This document shows, piece after piece, positions 6,711-14,909 of a stretch of DNA of 17,900 nt. The notes under the pieces are model-generated. The model did no database searches. It saw only the letters and a list, made by a program, of their open reading frames with translations, and was not told the DNA's origin. A program made the translations under genes and the position numbers. Every line of letters starts with the position of its first letter. Within the stretch, counting starts at the first letter, position 1. This DNA comes from Paludibacteraceae bacterium (GTDB lineage: Bacteria; Bacteroidota; Bacteroidia; Bacteroidales; Paludibacteraceae), in assembly GCA_017960065.1 (NCBI GenBank), contig JAGCZK010000056.1, positions 1-17,900 of the forward strand, given 5' to 3'.

Positions 6711-7832
6711 TTATAGGGCCATGTAACGATTGCCCGGCAAACTCTTCACATAACCCTTAAATTCCAGTTCTATCATAATGGAGCGTATGTTCGAGGCCGT
6801 CATCCGGGTGCGTTGTACCAATTGGTCGAGCGATATTTTTTCGGCACTATGCACCAAATCGTACAGTTTGCGTTCGTTGGGACTCATCGGAAACAGCGAA
6901 GGCGCTGGCTTGTGCTGCCCGGAGGTTTGGTTACTTTCCCAATTCATCTGATATTCGATGTCGCCGGCCTGTTCGATCAGCGCGGCCTTGTTTTGTTTGA
7001 TGAGCCGGTTGCATCCGGTCGATGTCTTTTCGCCTACCTTACCGGGAAAAGCGAAAACATCGCGGTTGTACGACAGGGCCAGGTCGGCGGTAATCAGACT
7101 CCCCCCTTTTTCGGCACTTTCGGCCACCAGTACGGCATCCGACAAGCCGGCGATAATACGGTTGCGCATCACAAAATTTTGCTTGTCGCCAGGGGTTTGC
7201 GCCGAAAATTCGGTCAGCAGCGCACCGTTTTCCATGATGGAAATCGCCGTGTTTTTATGTTCTTTCGGATAAATGGTGTCAAAACCGGTTCCCATCACGG
7301 CAATCGTCGGAATGTTCATATCCAAGGCTTTGCGGTGGGCGGTGATGTCGATGCCAAAGGCCAAGCCGCTGACAATGACCAGATCGGGATGCCGCTGGGC
7401 AAGTTCGGTGATGACTTTTTCGGTCAAATCCTTTCCGTAAGGGGTGGCGTTGCGCGTACCGACTACCGCCAGGTATTTGGCCGGGCGTTTAAAGTCGAAT
7501 TCCTTGCGCAGGTAGAGCAGCGTCGGGCAATCGGGGCATTCGAGCAGCCGCATCGGATAATTCGAATCGGTAAAAAACAGCGGGGTGATCTGGAATTTGT
7601 TGATAAATTCCAGTTCCTTTTCGGCCCGCTGTAAGGCCGGTTTGAAACTGGCGGGTAATTTTTCGGCGATGATTTTGCCGATTCCGGGAATACGCATCAG
7701 CTGTTGCGTGTTTTGTCGGAAAATCTGTTCAATATCACCGATATAGGCCAAAAGGTTTTTGGCGTTTTGGTTGCCGATGTGCGGAAGAAATTGCAGGGCA
7801 ATGCGGTATTGCCACAACTGTTCGTTATTCAT
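6711..7832 (-). CDS. dprA: DNA-processing protein DprA (Smf)
   Basis: DprA binds incoming single-stranded DNA during natural transformation and loads RecA on it; it is also widespread in species not known to be competent. The 373-residue protein has an N-terminal helix-hairpin-helix (LMRIPGIGKIIAEKLP, 45-60). The extended Rossmann fold carries VVGTRNATPYG (123-133), VSGLAFGIDITAH (154-166), GTGFDTIYP (181-189), the NRIIAGLSDAVLVAE region (224-238) and GGSLITADLAL (243-253). A C-terminal winged helix (about 310-373) is also present. I chose the ATG at 7832 (MNNEQLWQ); an in-frame ATG at 7847 adds only MIFLF. It is the third gene of a minus-strand operon, 54 bp after hemW. Length and motifs are normal for the family. 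Confidence 0.95.
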   Translation of the reverse strand: MNNEQLWQYRIALQFLPHIGNQNAKNLLAYIGDIEQIFRQNTQQLMRIPGIGKIIAEKLPASFKPALQRAEKELEFINKFQITPLFFTDSNYPMRLLECPDCPTLLYLRKEFDFKRPAKYLAVVGTRNATPYGKDLTEKVITELAQRHPDLVIVSGLAFGIDITAHRKALDMNIPTIAVMGTGFDTIYPKEHKNTAISIMENGALLTEFSAQTPGDKQNFVMRNRIIAGLSDAVLVAESAEKGGSLITADLALSYNRDVFAFPGKVGEKTSTGCNRLIKQNKAALIEQAGDIEYQMNWESNQTSGQHKPAPSLFPMSPNERKLYDLVHSAEKISLDQLVQRTRMTASNIRSIMIELEFKGYVKSLPGNRYMAL

Positions 7833-7886
7833 AAAAAGAAAAATCAATAAGAATTAAGTTTTTTTTGTGAATCCGTGACCGAAGGA

Positions 7887-8984
7887 CTACTCCATCAAAT
7901 CGCGAATCACAGAATCTGACACAAAAATACCTTTTTCTGTCAATATCAAAAAATTATTTTTTTGACAAAGCAGTCCTTGTTGTACAAAAGTTTGGGCCTT
8001 TTGCAGCAGCGAAGCCTGTTTGTCTTTGTCAATTTTTTGAATATCAATACCTTTGGCAGTTCGTAGCGACAGCATGACGGTTTCGTTGTAGCGGTCGGTC
8101 ATGGTCAGCGTTTCGGACTTGAACGGCCGCTTGCCCTCGCGGATGGACTGCATGTAGCGGTCGATGTCGCTCACATTCCAGCTTCGGGTGTTTCCGTCAT
8201 ACGAATGGGCGGCTGCACCGATACCCAAATAGGGGGTCCCGTTCCAATAGGCGCTGTTGTGGCGCGACTCGTAGCCGGGCAAGGCAAAATTGGAAATTTC
8301 GTAATGCTCAAACCCTGCTGCCTGCAGTTGGTGGCGGAGGCTTAAAAAATAAGCCACGCTCTGCTCTTCGTCGATGGCCTGGCGGCGTTTGCGGTACATG
8401 GCGGTACCTGCCTCGTAACTCAAATGGTAGGCCGATATATGCTGGGTATGCAGCGCCAGGGCCTGTCCGATGCTGTAGTTCCAGGTATCGGCGTGTTGGC
8501 TTGGAAGCCCGTACATCAGGTCGATGCTGATGTTTTCGAAACCTATTTGCCGGGCCTGTCGGATGCAGTTGCGGGCCGCCTGGGCGGTATGGCGCCGTCC
8601 GAGCAGCTGTAATTCGCCATCATCGAACGATTGGATGCCTACCGACAGACGGTTCAGAGGAAGTTGTTTCCACTGCTTGAGGCGTTGGAGATGCAAGTCA
8701 TCGGGATTGGCCTCGATGGTGATTTCGGCATCCGGCTCCAGGTCGTAATAGCGCAGCAGGGCGTCGAAAAGCCGTTCGAGATCGGGGGTTTCGAGGGTGG
8801 ACGGGCTTCCTCCACCCAGGTAAACGGTGCGGATGCGTTCGTGGCATTCCTTTTGGCGCAGTGCCAGTTCGCCGATCAGGGCATCCACATAGCGCTCACG
8901 GTCTTGCAAACGGGTGGTCGAATAAAAATCGCAATAGCTGCAGCGGCGCGGACAAAACGGAATATGCAGGTAAATGCCGGCCAT
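7887..8984 (-). CDS. hemW: Radical SAM family heme chaperone HemW
   Basis: HemW is a heme chaperone related to, but distinct from, the oxygen-independent coproporphyrinogen III oxidase HemN. The 365-residue protein has the radical-SAM cluster motif CPRRCSYCDF (Cys11, Cys15, Cys18). It also has the SAM-binding GGGSPS (57-62), the LSVGIQSF stretch (113-120) and the HNxxYW motif (HNSAYW, 242-247), which in HemW proteins is linked to heme binding. The shorter N-terminus and this motif favour HemW over HemN. A C-terminal winged-helix segment ends the protein. The ATG lies 9 bp after the stop of the coiled-coil protein gene, so the two are cotranscribed. No disruption is seen. Confidence 0.93.
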   Translation of the reverse strand: MAGIYLHIPFCPRRCSYCDFYSTTRLQDRERYVDALIGELALRQKECHERIRTVYLGGGSPSTLETPDLERLFDALLRYYDLEPDAEITIEANPDDLHLQRLKQWKQLPLNRLSVGIQSFDDGELQLLGRRHTAQAARNCIRQARQIGFENISIDLMYGLPSQHADTWNYSIGQALALHTQHISAYHLSYEAGTAMYRKRRQAIDEEQSVAYFLSLRHQLQAAGFEHYEISNFALPGYESRHNSAYWNGTPYLGIGAAAHSYDGNTRSWNVSDIDRYMQSIREGKRPFKSETLTMTDRYNETVMLSLRTAKGIDIQKIDKDKQASLLQKAQTFVQQGLLCQKNNFLILTEKGIFVSDSVIRDLME

Positions 8985-8993
8985 AGGTGGTCG

Positions 8994-9884
8994 TTATTGG
9001 AACGAGAAATTCCGTTCGCCGATGATGTTGCCTTCGGCAAAGACCGTAATGGTGTAAACACCTTCTGTCAAGGGGGTTGTCAAGGTATAATACAGGCAGA
9101 CCGGCGTGTTTTCGCCGTTGTATTCCACCTCTTTTTTGCAGGTGTAGCCCAAATTCTGGCCTTCGAAGGGGAATTTTTCGGCACGCGGGCTTTCGAGCAG
9201 GTTGCCCGAAGGGTCGGTCAAACGAACAAACACTTGTTTGAGTCCACGTTCGGCCGTAATGTTGCGGCGCAGGTCAAAGCAGATTTCGAGCCGTTCGGCA
9301 CGTTTGAGCCGGGTGGTCTGTTTTCCTTTGGAATTCAGGGCCTGAATGGTGATTTGCCCTACCTCGAGCATCGAAGCCAAGGTAATCTTTTCGTCGAGTT
9401 CGATGGATTTTTCTTCCCAGATGCGGGCGCTTTCCGACGCTTCTTCGTACTGTTTGCGCACCTGCTCGTTTTCGGCTACCAGCTGGCCGTTGATGCGGTT
9501 GAGCGAATCCACCTTCACCACATACGACTGCAATACCCCACGCACGGTGGTCAGCTCTTTTTTGAGTTCGGAAATGCGGCGGGCGTTGGTCGATTTGACG
9601 GTTTTCAGCTCTTGCAACAGCTCCTGCACTTTTTGTTTTTCCTCGTCGAAAAGCTTGAGCAGCGAGTCGTTGTCGGTATTGATGTAGTAGTTTTCGTATT
9701 GGCGGGCGAGGTCTTCAAACTCTTCGAGCGACTCCTGTTTCTGGAATTCCATTTCGGCGGTGACCGTGTTCAGTTCGGTCGTGGTTTCCTCCAATTCGTT
9801 TTTTTGACGGAAAAACAAAAAAGCCACTGCAGCCAAAGCGGCCGCCAGCAAGATGGAAACTATCAACCAGGTGTTTTTTTTCAT
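8994..9884 (-). CDS. Membrane-anchored coiled-coil protein with C-terminal beta domain, function unknown
   Basis: From the ATG at 9884 the protein has 296 residues. A single N-terminal membrane segment (about 6-25, WLIVSILLAAALAAVAFLFF) is followed by a long heptad-rich coiled coil (about 28-165, rich in Glu, Lys, Leu and Gln). A beta-rich C-terminal domain (about 175-296) contains VFVRLTDPSGNLL and ends GVYTITVFAEGNIIGERNFS, which looks like an immunoglobulin-like fold. The layout suggests an envelope-spanning spacer with a periplasmic binding domain, but that is inference. A longer in-frame ORF reaching 10139 runs antisense into ychF and past the divergent promoter, so it is not used. The gene leads the operon with hemW and dprA. 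I do not recognise a named family. Confidence 0.85.
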   Translation of the reverse strand: MKKNTWLIVSILLAAALAAVAFLFFRQKNELEETTTELNTVTAEMEFQKQESLEEFEDLARQYENYYINTDNDSLLKLFDEEKQKVQELLQELKTVKSTNARRISELKKELTTVRGVLQSYVVKVDSLNRINGQLVAENEQVRKQYEEASESARIWEEKSIELDEKITLASMLEVGQITIQALNSKGKQTTRLKRAERLEICFDLRRNITAERGLKQVFVRLTDPSGNLLESPRAEKFPFEGQNLGYTCKKEVEYNGENTPVCLYYTLTTPLTEGVYTITVFAEGNIIGERNFSFQ

Positions 9885-9923
9885 AAGCTCGAAATTCCGG
9901 CAAATCAGTATCGCCAACTTTTG

Positions 9924-9957
9924 CTGCAAAAGTAGTAAAATTTTAGTACTTTTGCAG
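9924..9957. promoter_or_regulatory. Palindromic divergent promoter between ychF and the coiled-coil/hemW/dprA operon
   Basis: This 34-bp inverted repeat pairs 16 of 17 positions (left half CTGCAAAAGTAGTAAAA; the only mismatch is G9935 against G9946). Each arm carries a -7 box TACTTTTG: plus strand 9947-9954 for ychF (leader about 21 nt) and minus strand 9927-9934 for the coiled-coil gene (leader about 35 nt). A TTTG at 9920-9923 lies 23 bp upstream of the plus-strand box and could act as -33. Both promoters overlap, so they may compete or share a regulator. Confidence 0.6.
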
Positions 9958-9981
9958 TCAGTTTCTAACAAAATATAAGCA

Positions 9982-11082
9982 ATGTCGTTACAATGTGGAA
10001 TTGTGGGATTGCCCAATGTCGGTAAATCCACCCTGTTTAACTGTTTGTCGAATGCCAAGGCGCAGGCGGCGAACTTTCCTTTTTGCACCATCGAACCGAA
10101 TGTAGGCGTCATCACGGTACCCGACCAGCGGCTCAACAAACTGGCCGAACTGGTGCATCCTCAAAAAATTATCCCGACGACGGTGGAAATTGTCGATATT
10201 GCCGGTTTGGTCAGGGGCGCCAGCAAAGGCGAAGGCTTGGGCAACAAGTTCCTGGCCAATATCCGCGAAACCGATGCCATTATCCATGTATTGCGTTGTT
10301 TCGACGACGAAAACGTTACCCATGTCGATGGTAGCGTCAACCCGGTCCGCGATAAGGAAATCATCGATATGGAGCTGCAGCTCAAGGATTTGGAAACCAT
10401 TTCGCAGCGCATCAGCAAGGTGCAGAAACAGGCCCAGACCGGCGGCGACAAAACCGCCAAGGCCATTTATGACATCCTTGTTCAATACCAAGATGCCCTG
10501 CAACAGGGCAAATCGGCCCGGACGGTCGTGCTCGACAAAGAGCAGCGCAAGCTGGCCAAAGACCTCTGCCTGCTGACCGACAAACCGGTGCTGTATGTCT
10601 GCAATGTCGATGAAGCCAGCGCCGCCACCGGCAATGCATACGTCGGGCAGGTTCGCGAGGCGGTCAAAGACGAAGACGCCCAGGTGCTGGTCGTAGCGGC
10701 CGCCACAGAGGCCGACATTGCCGAGCTCGAAACCTACGAAGAACGCCAGATGTTTTTGGAAGAAATCGGGTTGCAGGAGTCGGGTGTCAACCGCCTGATC
10801 AAAGCCGCCTACAGCCTGCTCAACCTCAAAACGTTTTTGACCGCAGGCCCCGACGAGGTGCGCGCCTGGACCTTCCGCGACGGGTGGAAGGCACCCCAAT
10901 GTGCCGGCGTGATTCACACCGATTTCGAAAAAGGCTTTATACGCGCCGAAGTGATCAAGTACGAAGACTTTATCCAATACGGTAGCGAGAGTGCCTGCAA
11001 GGAGGTCGGAAAGATGCGTATCGAAGGCAAAGAGTACCTGGTGCAGGACGGCGACATCATGCACTACCTGTTCAATGTCTGA
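9982..11082 (+). CDS. ychF: Ribosome-associated ATPase YchF (OLA1/Obg-like)
   Basis: YchF is a universal P-loop NTPase of the Obg family that prefers ATP and associates with ribosomes; it is linked to stress and redox responses. The 366-residue protein has the standard length. It shows the Walker A motif GLPNVGKST (9-17), the FPFCTIEPN segment with the conserved redox-sensitive Cys35, switch II DIAGLV (72-77) and CNVDE (207-211). The last replaces the GTP-specific NKxD and explains the ATP preference. A helical hairpin lies around 130-195 and a C-terminal TGS domain from about 280 to the end (FLTAGPDEVRAWTFRDGWKA, VIHTDFEKGFIRAEVI). It is a single-gene unit, preceded by the palindromic divergent promoter and followed by a strong terminator. 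Confidence 0.97.
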   Translation: MSLQCGIVGLPNVGKSTLFNCLSNAKAQAANFPFCTIEPNVGVITVPDQRLNKLAELVHPQKIIPTTVEIVDIAGLVRGASKGEGLGNKFLANIRETDAIIHVLRCFDDENVTHVDGSVNPVRDKEIIDMELQLKDLETISQRISKVQKQAQTGGDKTAKAIYDILVQYQDALQQGKSARTVVLDKEQRKLAKDLCLLTDKPVLYVCNVDEASAATGNAYVGQVREAVKDEDAQVLVVAAATEADIAELETYEERQMFLEEIGLQESGVNRLIKAAYSLLNLKTFLTAGPDEVRAWTFRDGWKAPQCAGVIHTDFEKGFIRAEVIKYEDFIQYGSESACKEVGKMRIEGKEYLVQDGDIMHYLFNV

Positions 11083-11099
11083 AGCCAATCGGTCCGAAT

Positions 11100-11134
11100 A
11101 AAAAAATCGCGGCCATGAAAGTCGCGATTTTTTT
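11100..11134. terminator. Bidirectional intrinsic terminator between ychF and the regulator gene
   Basis: AAAAAATCGCG (11101-11111) pairs with CGCGATTTTTT (11123-11133) around an 11-nt loop, giving an 11-bp stem with an A tract before it and a T tract after it. It starts 18 bp after the ychF stop and 11 bp after the minus-strand regulator stop, so it can end transcription from both sides. Confidence 0.88.
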
Positions 11135-11144
11135 GTGTGAAACC

Positions 11145-14021
11145 TTAGAAGTTTTGTAGGAATTCGGTCAGGTTGGTGTCGCGGTCGAGCCCCAGTTTTT
11201 TGCGGAGGCGGTACCGTCCGATTTCCACGCCACGCACCGAAATGTTGAGTAGCGGGGCGATGTCTTTGCTGACTAAGTTCATCTTGAGGTAAGCGCAGAG
11301 CTTTTTGTCACTGATAGTCAGGCCTTTGTAGGTTTCGCCCAGGCGCTTCATAAAGTCTTGGTGAATTGAGTCGAAGTTTTGTTCGAATTTCATCCAGTCG
11401 TCGTCGTGCTCGATGTTTTCGTTGATGGTGTGAATCACCTTGTTGAGCTTTTTGCCCGTGTTTCGACCCTCTTCCCCGTCGGGCATGGATTTCAGGATCT
11501 TGTCCAACTCGTTTTTGATATCAATCAAAATCTCGTTCTTGCGGATCAGGTTCATGGTCGAACTGGCCAGTTCTTTCGATTTGTTGGTCAGGTCGGCGGC
11601 CAGCTGCTCGTTCTTGAGCATGGTGATTTCCTTCTCTTTTTCGGCCGTTTCGCTTTGGTGCAGGCGTCTTTGCTCTTCGATTTCGAGTTCTTTCTGGCGC
11701 TTGATTTTCTGTTCTTTGTAATGGATGTAATGGATCAGTGCAAAGATGGTCAAAATGCCGATCAACCCGTATAGGATGTAAGCCCAGATACTCCGGTACC
11801 AAGGAGGTAAAATACTGAACGTCAGTTCGGTAAAGTTGCTGCTTCCGTCGCGGTTGACGGTTTTAATCTGGAAGGTATAGACCCCTTCGTGCAAGTTGGT
11901 GTATTCGCGCTCCTGTGCATTGCTCGGGTTCGACCAGTTGTCTTCGCAACCCAGCAGGCGGGTGGCATACAGTATCTGTGGGTTTCGTTGGTCGGCAAAG
12001 CTCGACGAGCCGAAAACGAAGCGGAGCGAATTGAGCTTGTATTCGATTTTCAGCGGTTGCGCCGAGTCTCCGTTCTTTTCGTATTGGCGCACGAGGATCG
12101 AGTCGGTGTCGATCGAGCGGACCTGCCGGATGTACAGTTCGTGGCTGTTGGTGTTTTTCAGGGTTTCGAGATTGACCTTTGTGAAGCCTTCCTCGTTGGA
12201 TATCAGCACGTTGTTCTCGTCGAGGCGGGTCAGATTGAAGTATTCGTAAATCAGGGTTTCGGGGATGCTGAAGCATTGGGCGGTGTCGCTGTAGAACCGC
12301 ATGTTGTTCTGCCGTTCGGCATAGCCGATTTTATTGCCCTTCACATACCACAGCCGGCCAAAGCTCTCCTGATTCAGGTAATAGTAGAGCCCGTCGCCCA
12401 ACAGTTCGTCGTTGAGGCTTTTGTAGAGCTCCATCTGGTCGGTGCGTTCGTTGTAGCGGTTGATACCGTTTTCGGCGGCAAAGATGATTTCGTCCGAGAT
12501 TTTATAGACCGTGATGTGCTCGTTGTTCGGGAATCCCTTGTTGGTGCCGTAAAAGTCGTATTTTTCGACCGATCGCAAGTCGTCCGACAGGTGTAGCCGG
12601 TAAACGCCTCGCAAGCCGTGGCTCATCCAGATATCCCCTTTCAGGTCTTGTTCGAACACGCGCGACGATTCGACAAATCCGCTGACGGTGTTGCGCAGTT
12701 TCCACGAACTGCCGTTCTTTTCCATAATAAAGAAGCCGGTGTAGCAGCCGCCAATCAGGTATTCGGGGTTCTTTTGCCATTTCTGAAGAGTCCAGACGCC
12801 TTCGGTGTCCGATATCTTGACTGCCGTGTTTCCGATGACCTCGTAAAGGCCCTTGTGGGCGCAGCAAAATATCCGTCCGTCAATTTCGCGCAGGTTGTAA
12901 ATCATGTTTTGCACCCCTTGTACGGCCTGAATGTCGCCGATGTCGCCGTTCGTGTAATTGGTGACGAACAGCCCCTGATTGGTGCCCAAGTAGAGTTTTT
13001 CGCCTTTCTTGATGGCGCAATATCCGCCTCCGTACGGGTTGTTTTGGGCGAACAGCCGGCGGAATGGCGAGTTGATTTTCACAAAGTCAATGCCGCGGTC
13101 CAGGCCCAGCCACAAGTTGCCTTCGGTGTCAAATTCGAGGCTGAGTACCGTATTGTTTTGCAGCCCCGAAGCCGCATTGATGTGCGTGACGGTGTTTTGT
13201 TGCAGTTGTAAGATGAAAACACCGTCCTGAACGGTACCGATGGCCAATACGTTGCCGTCGAGTTTGGCGCAGTAGGCCTGGCAGTTCTCCATTTGTGCGG
13301 TCAGGTGCGTGCAGAAGGGTTCGAGTTCGCCTTTGTCGTAGCGGTATAATTTGCCCGTTTCGGTCACAATCAGCAAGCTCTTGTCGTTCATGCAGTCGAT
13401 GGCGATGATGCCCGTTCCGCGCAACGATTCGCAACCTTTTAGCGGCAGAATGTCATCGTTGTCGAGTATCGAAATGCCCTCGGTGGTCGAAACCAGGTAG
13501 AGGGTGCCGTCGATGACCGTCGAATGGTGGATGATGTGCGGCAAATCGACCAGCCTCAGTTGGCCGTTTTCGTAGATGATGAGTTCGCTATTTGTCTGAA
13601 ACACAATACTTTCGCCCAACTGGTTGATGTGCCAGATTTCGGCAAAATCCCGGCCGTTTTTTCTAAAATTGTCCGACAGCGACTCGTACGGCTGCAGTCC
13701 GGTTTCGCTGCTTCTGAACACGCCGAATTCGTTGTAGGCGCCGACGTAGATGTTGCCCTTGTCATCGATGCACAGGCAGTGGTAATTGTTGCCGTAGGCA
13801 TATTCCGGAATGAGGTAGCTTTGCCATTGGTGGCCGTCGTATTCCAGCAGGCCGTTCATGTTGGCAAAATACATCAGTCCGTTGTGCTGTTGGGCGATGT
13901 CGCGGTTTTGCGCCCCCATCCCGTAGTCGTTTTTGTAAAAGTTTTCGATGGGTTGGCGGATGTTGGCCGAGGCTAGCAGGCAGCATACCGTGAGCAGTGA
14001 GGTTAGCAAGGATTTTTTCAT
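11145..14021 (-). CDS. Membrane-tethered sensor-regulator: beta-propeller, Y_Y_Y domain, transmembrane helix, coiled coil, LuxR-type HTH
   Basis: This 958-residue protein has a signal peptide (MKKSLLTSLLTVCCLLASA) and a periplasmic two-component-regulator-propeller (Reg_prop) region to about residue 650, with repeats such as GNLWLGLDRGIDF, GDIWMSHGLRGVYRL and GRLWYVKGNKIG. A Y_Y_Y domain follows (about 657-738, with GVYTFQIKTVNRDG), then a membrane helix (about 744-768) and a cytoplasmic coiled coil (about 769-835). The C-terminal LuxR/GerE-like helix-turn-helix (about 899-958) contains LVSKDIAPLLNISVRGVEIG and RYRLRKKLGL. Unlike hybrid two-component systems it has no histidine kinase or receiver domain, so signal would pass directly from propeller to DNA-binding domain. 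Ligand and targets are unknown. It is the last gene of the apt operon, 15 bp after deoC, and ends at the bidirectional terminator. Confidence 0.88.
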   Translation of the reverse strand: MKKSLLTSLLTVCCLLASANIRQPIENFYKNDYGMGAQNRDIAQQHNGLMYFANMNGLLEYDGHQWQSYLIPEYAYGNNYHCLCIDDKGNIYVGAYNEFGVFRSSETGLQPYESLSDNFRKNGRDFAEIWHINQLGESIVFQTNSELIIYENGQLRLVDLPHIIHHSTVIDGTLYLVSTTEGISILDNDDILPLKGCESLRGTGIIAIDCMNDKSLLIVTETGKLYRYDKGELEPFCTHLTAQMENCQAYCAKLDGNVLAIGTVQDGVFILQLQQNTVTHINAASGLQNNTVLSLEFDTEGNLWLGLDRGIDFVKINSPFRRLFAQNNPYGGGYCAIKKGEKLYLGTNQGLFVTNYTNGDIGDIQAVQGVQNMIYNLREIDGRIFCCAHKGLYEVIGNTAVKISDTEGVWTLQKWQKNPEYLIGGCYTGFFIMEKNGSSWKLRNTVSGFVESSRVFEQDLKGDIWMSHGLRGVYRLHLSDDLRSVEKYDFYGTNKGFPNNEHITVYKISDEIIFAAENGINRYNERTDQMELYKSLNDELLGDGLYYYLNQESFGRLWYVKGNKIGYAERQNNMRFYSDTAQCFSIPETLIYEYFNLTRLDENNVLISNEEGFTKVNLETLKNTNSHELYIRQVRSIDTDSILVRQYEKNGDSAQPLKIEYKLNSLRFVFGSSSFADQRNPQILYATRLLGCEDNWSNPSNAQEREYTNLHEGVYTFQIKTVNRDGSSNFTELTFSILPPWYRSIWAYILYGLIGILTIFALIHYIHYKEQKIKRQKELEIEEQRRLHQSETAEKEKEITMLKNEQLAADLTNKSKELASSTMNLIRKNEILIDIKNELDKILKSMPDGEEGRNTGKKLNKVIHTINENIEHDDDWMKFEQNFDSIHQDFMKRLGETYKGLTISDKKLCAYLKMNLVSKDIAPLLNISVRGVEIGRYRLRKKLGLDRDTNLTEFLQNF

Positions 14022-14036
14022 AGGGCGAGCTGTTTT

Positions 14037-14909
14037 CTAAAAATAGCGTATATCTTCCTTTAAGATACTCGAAATCAGGTTGTTGGCCAAACTGGTGGCG
14101 CCTATGCGCAAGTGTTGGTTGTCGATTTTGGCATCCCCCGTGATGGCGGCGACAATCGTGCTGTACATGGTGGCGTCTTGGGTGGTTTTGATTCCTCCGG
14201 CCAGTTTGATTCCACGGTCTTCGCCGTTCTTTTCGTTGAAGTCGAAGAGGGCGCGGGTCATGGTGTAAACGGCGTTCAAGTCTGTCGGCTTTTCTTTGCC
14301 AGTCGTGGTTTTTATGTAGTCGGCACCGGCTTCCAAGGCCAGAATGGCGGCCTGGTACAGGCTTTGTTGGTCGGGATAGAGCCCGCTTTCGAGGATGACC
14401 TTGAGTTTTGCCTCGCCGGCCGCCGATTTGATTTCCTGGATTTCGCTGCGCAGTTCTTCATAATCCTTGGCCAGAAAGCGTCCTACGGGCAGCACCATGT
14501 CGATTTCGGTGGCGCCGTAGCTCACCGCCAGGGCCGTTTCGGCGATTTTCACCTCGATATAGCTTTGCGAGGAGGGGAACCCGACGACGGTGCTGATGGC
14601 GATGTCTTCGGTCAGTAGGTTGCGCACGGTGTCCACCCATTGCGGATAGACACAGATGCCCGCCACTTGCGGCAGTTCCGGAAACTTGTCGTCCAGATCA
14701 TTGACTTTTTCGACCATCTGGCGGATCGACTCTTCGTTGTCGTAAGGGCTCAACGAAGTGATTTCCAAAGCATTAAATAACTTTTTATAATGCTCGATAT
14801 TGCTGTGTCTGTCGTAGCCGGCATCGATGATTTTCTTTACGGCGGCGGCTACGGTTGCGGTGGTTTCCTGATAGGGGTAGGCCGAAAACAGGGCGTTGAA
14901 ATCTTTCAC
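14037..14909 (-). CDS. deoC: Deoxyribose-phosphate aldolase
   Basis: DeoC (EC 4.1.2.4) splits 2-deoxyribose 5-phosphate into glyceraldehyde 3-phosphate and acetaldehyde in deoxynucleoside catabolism. The 290-residue protein shows the class I aldolase residues in order: Asp137 in EIDMVLP, Schiff-base Lys200 in DYIKTTTGK and the second active lysine Lys235 in GIKLAGGIKT. VVGFPSS (108-114) and VILESG (171-176) are also typical. The start codon is GTG (14909-14907), directly after the dtd TAA with no spacer, so translation is probably coupled. It is longer than E. coli DeoC (259 residues) by an N-terminal extension of about 30-40 residues, which also occurs in other long-form DeoC proteins. Confidence 0.95.
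   Translation of the reverse strand: MKDFNALFSAYPYQETTATVAAAVKKIIDAGYDRHSNIEHYKKLFNALEITSLSPYDNEESIRQMVEKVNDLDDKFPELPQVAGICVYPQWVDTVRNLLTEDIAISTVVGFPSSQSYIEVKIAETALAVSYGATEIDMVLPVGRFLAKDYEELRSEIQEIKSAAGEAKLKVILESGLYPDQQSLYQAAILALEAGADYIKTTTGKEKPTDLNAVYTMTRALFDFNEKNGEDRGIKLAGGIKTTQDATMYSTIVAAITGDAKIDNQHLRIGATSLANNLISSILKEDIRYF

Noticed and set aside
9885..10139. N-terminal extension of the coiled-coil protein gene to an ATG at 10139.
   Set aside because: It runs antisense through the start of ychF and across the divergent promoter. The ATG at 9884 gives a clean membrane anchor.
9988..11088. A 366-codon minus-strand ORF opposite ychF.
   Set aside because: It is an exact shadow of ychF caused by codon bias; its translation shows no domain and ychF is unambiguous.
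2274..12476. The 8-mer TTTTCGGC is strongly over-represented (about 13 plus-strand copies, e.g. 2274, 3151, 3864, 3921, 5201, 6838, 7108, 7618, 7660, 9175, 9469, 11638, 12469, and about 5 reverse copies), resembling a DNA uptake sequence.
   Set aside because: Nearly every copy is locked to a codon phase: Ala-Glu-Lys/Asn (GCC GAA AA) or Phe-Ser-Ala (TTT TCG GCN), with a few Phe-Gly. None lies in the 570-bp intergenic gap. Codon preference explains it without a dedicated signal.
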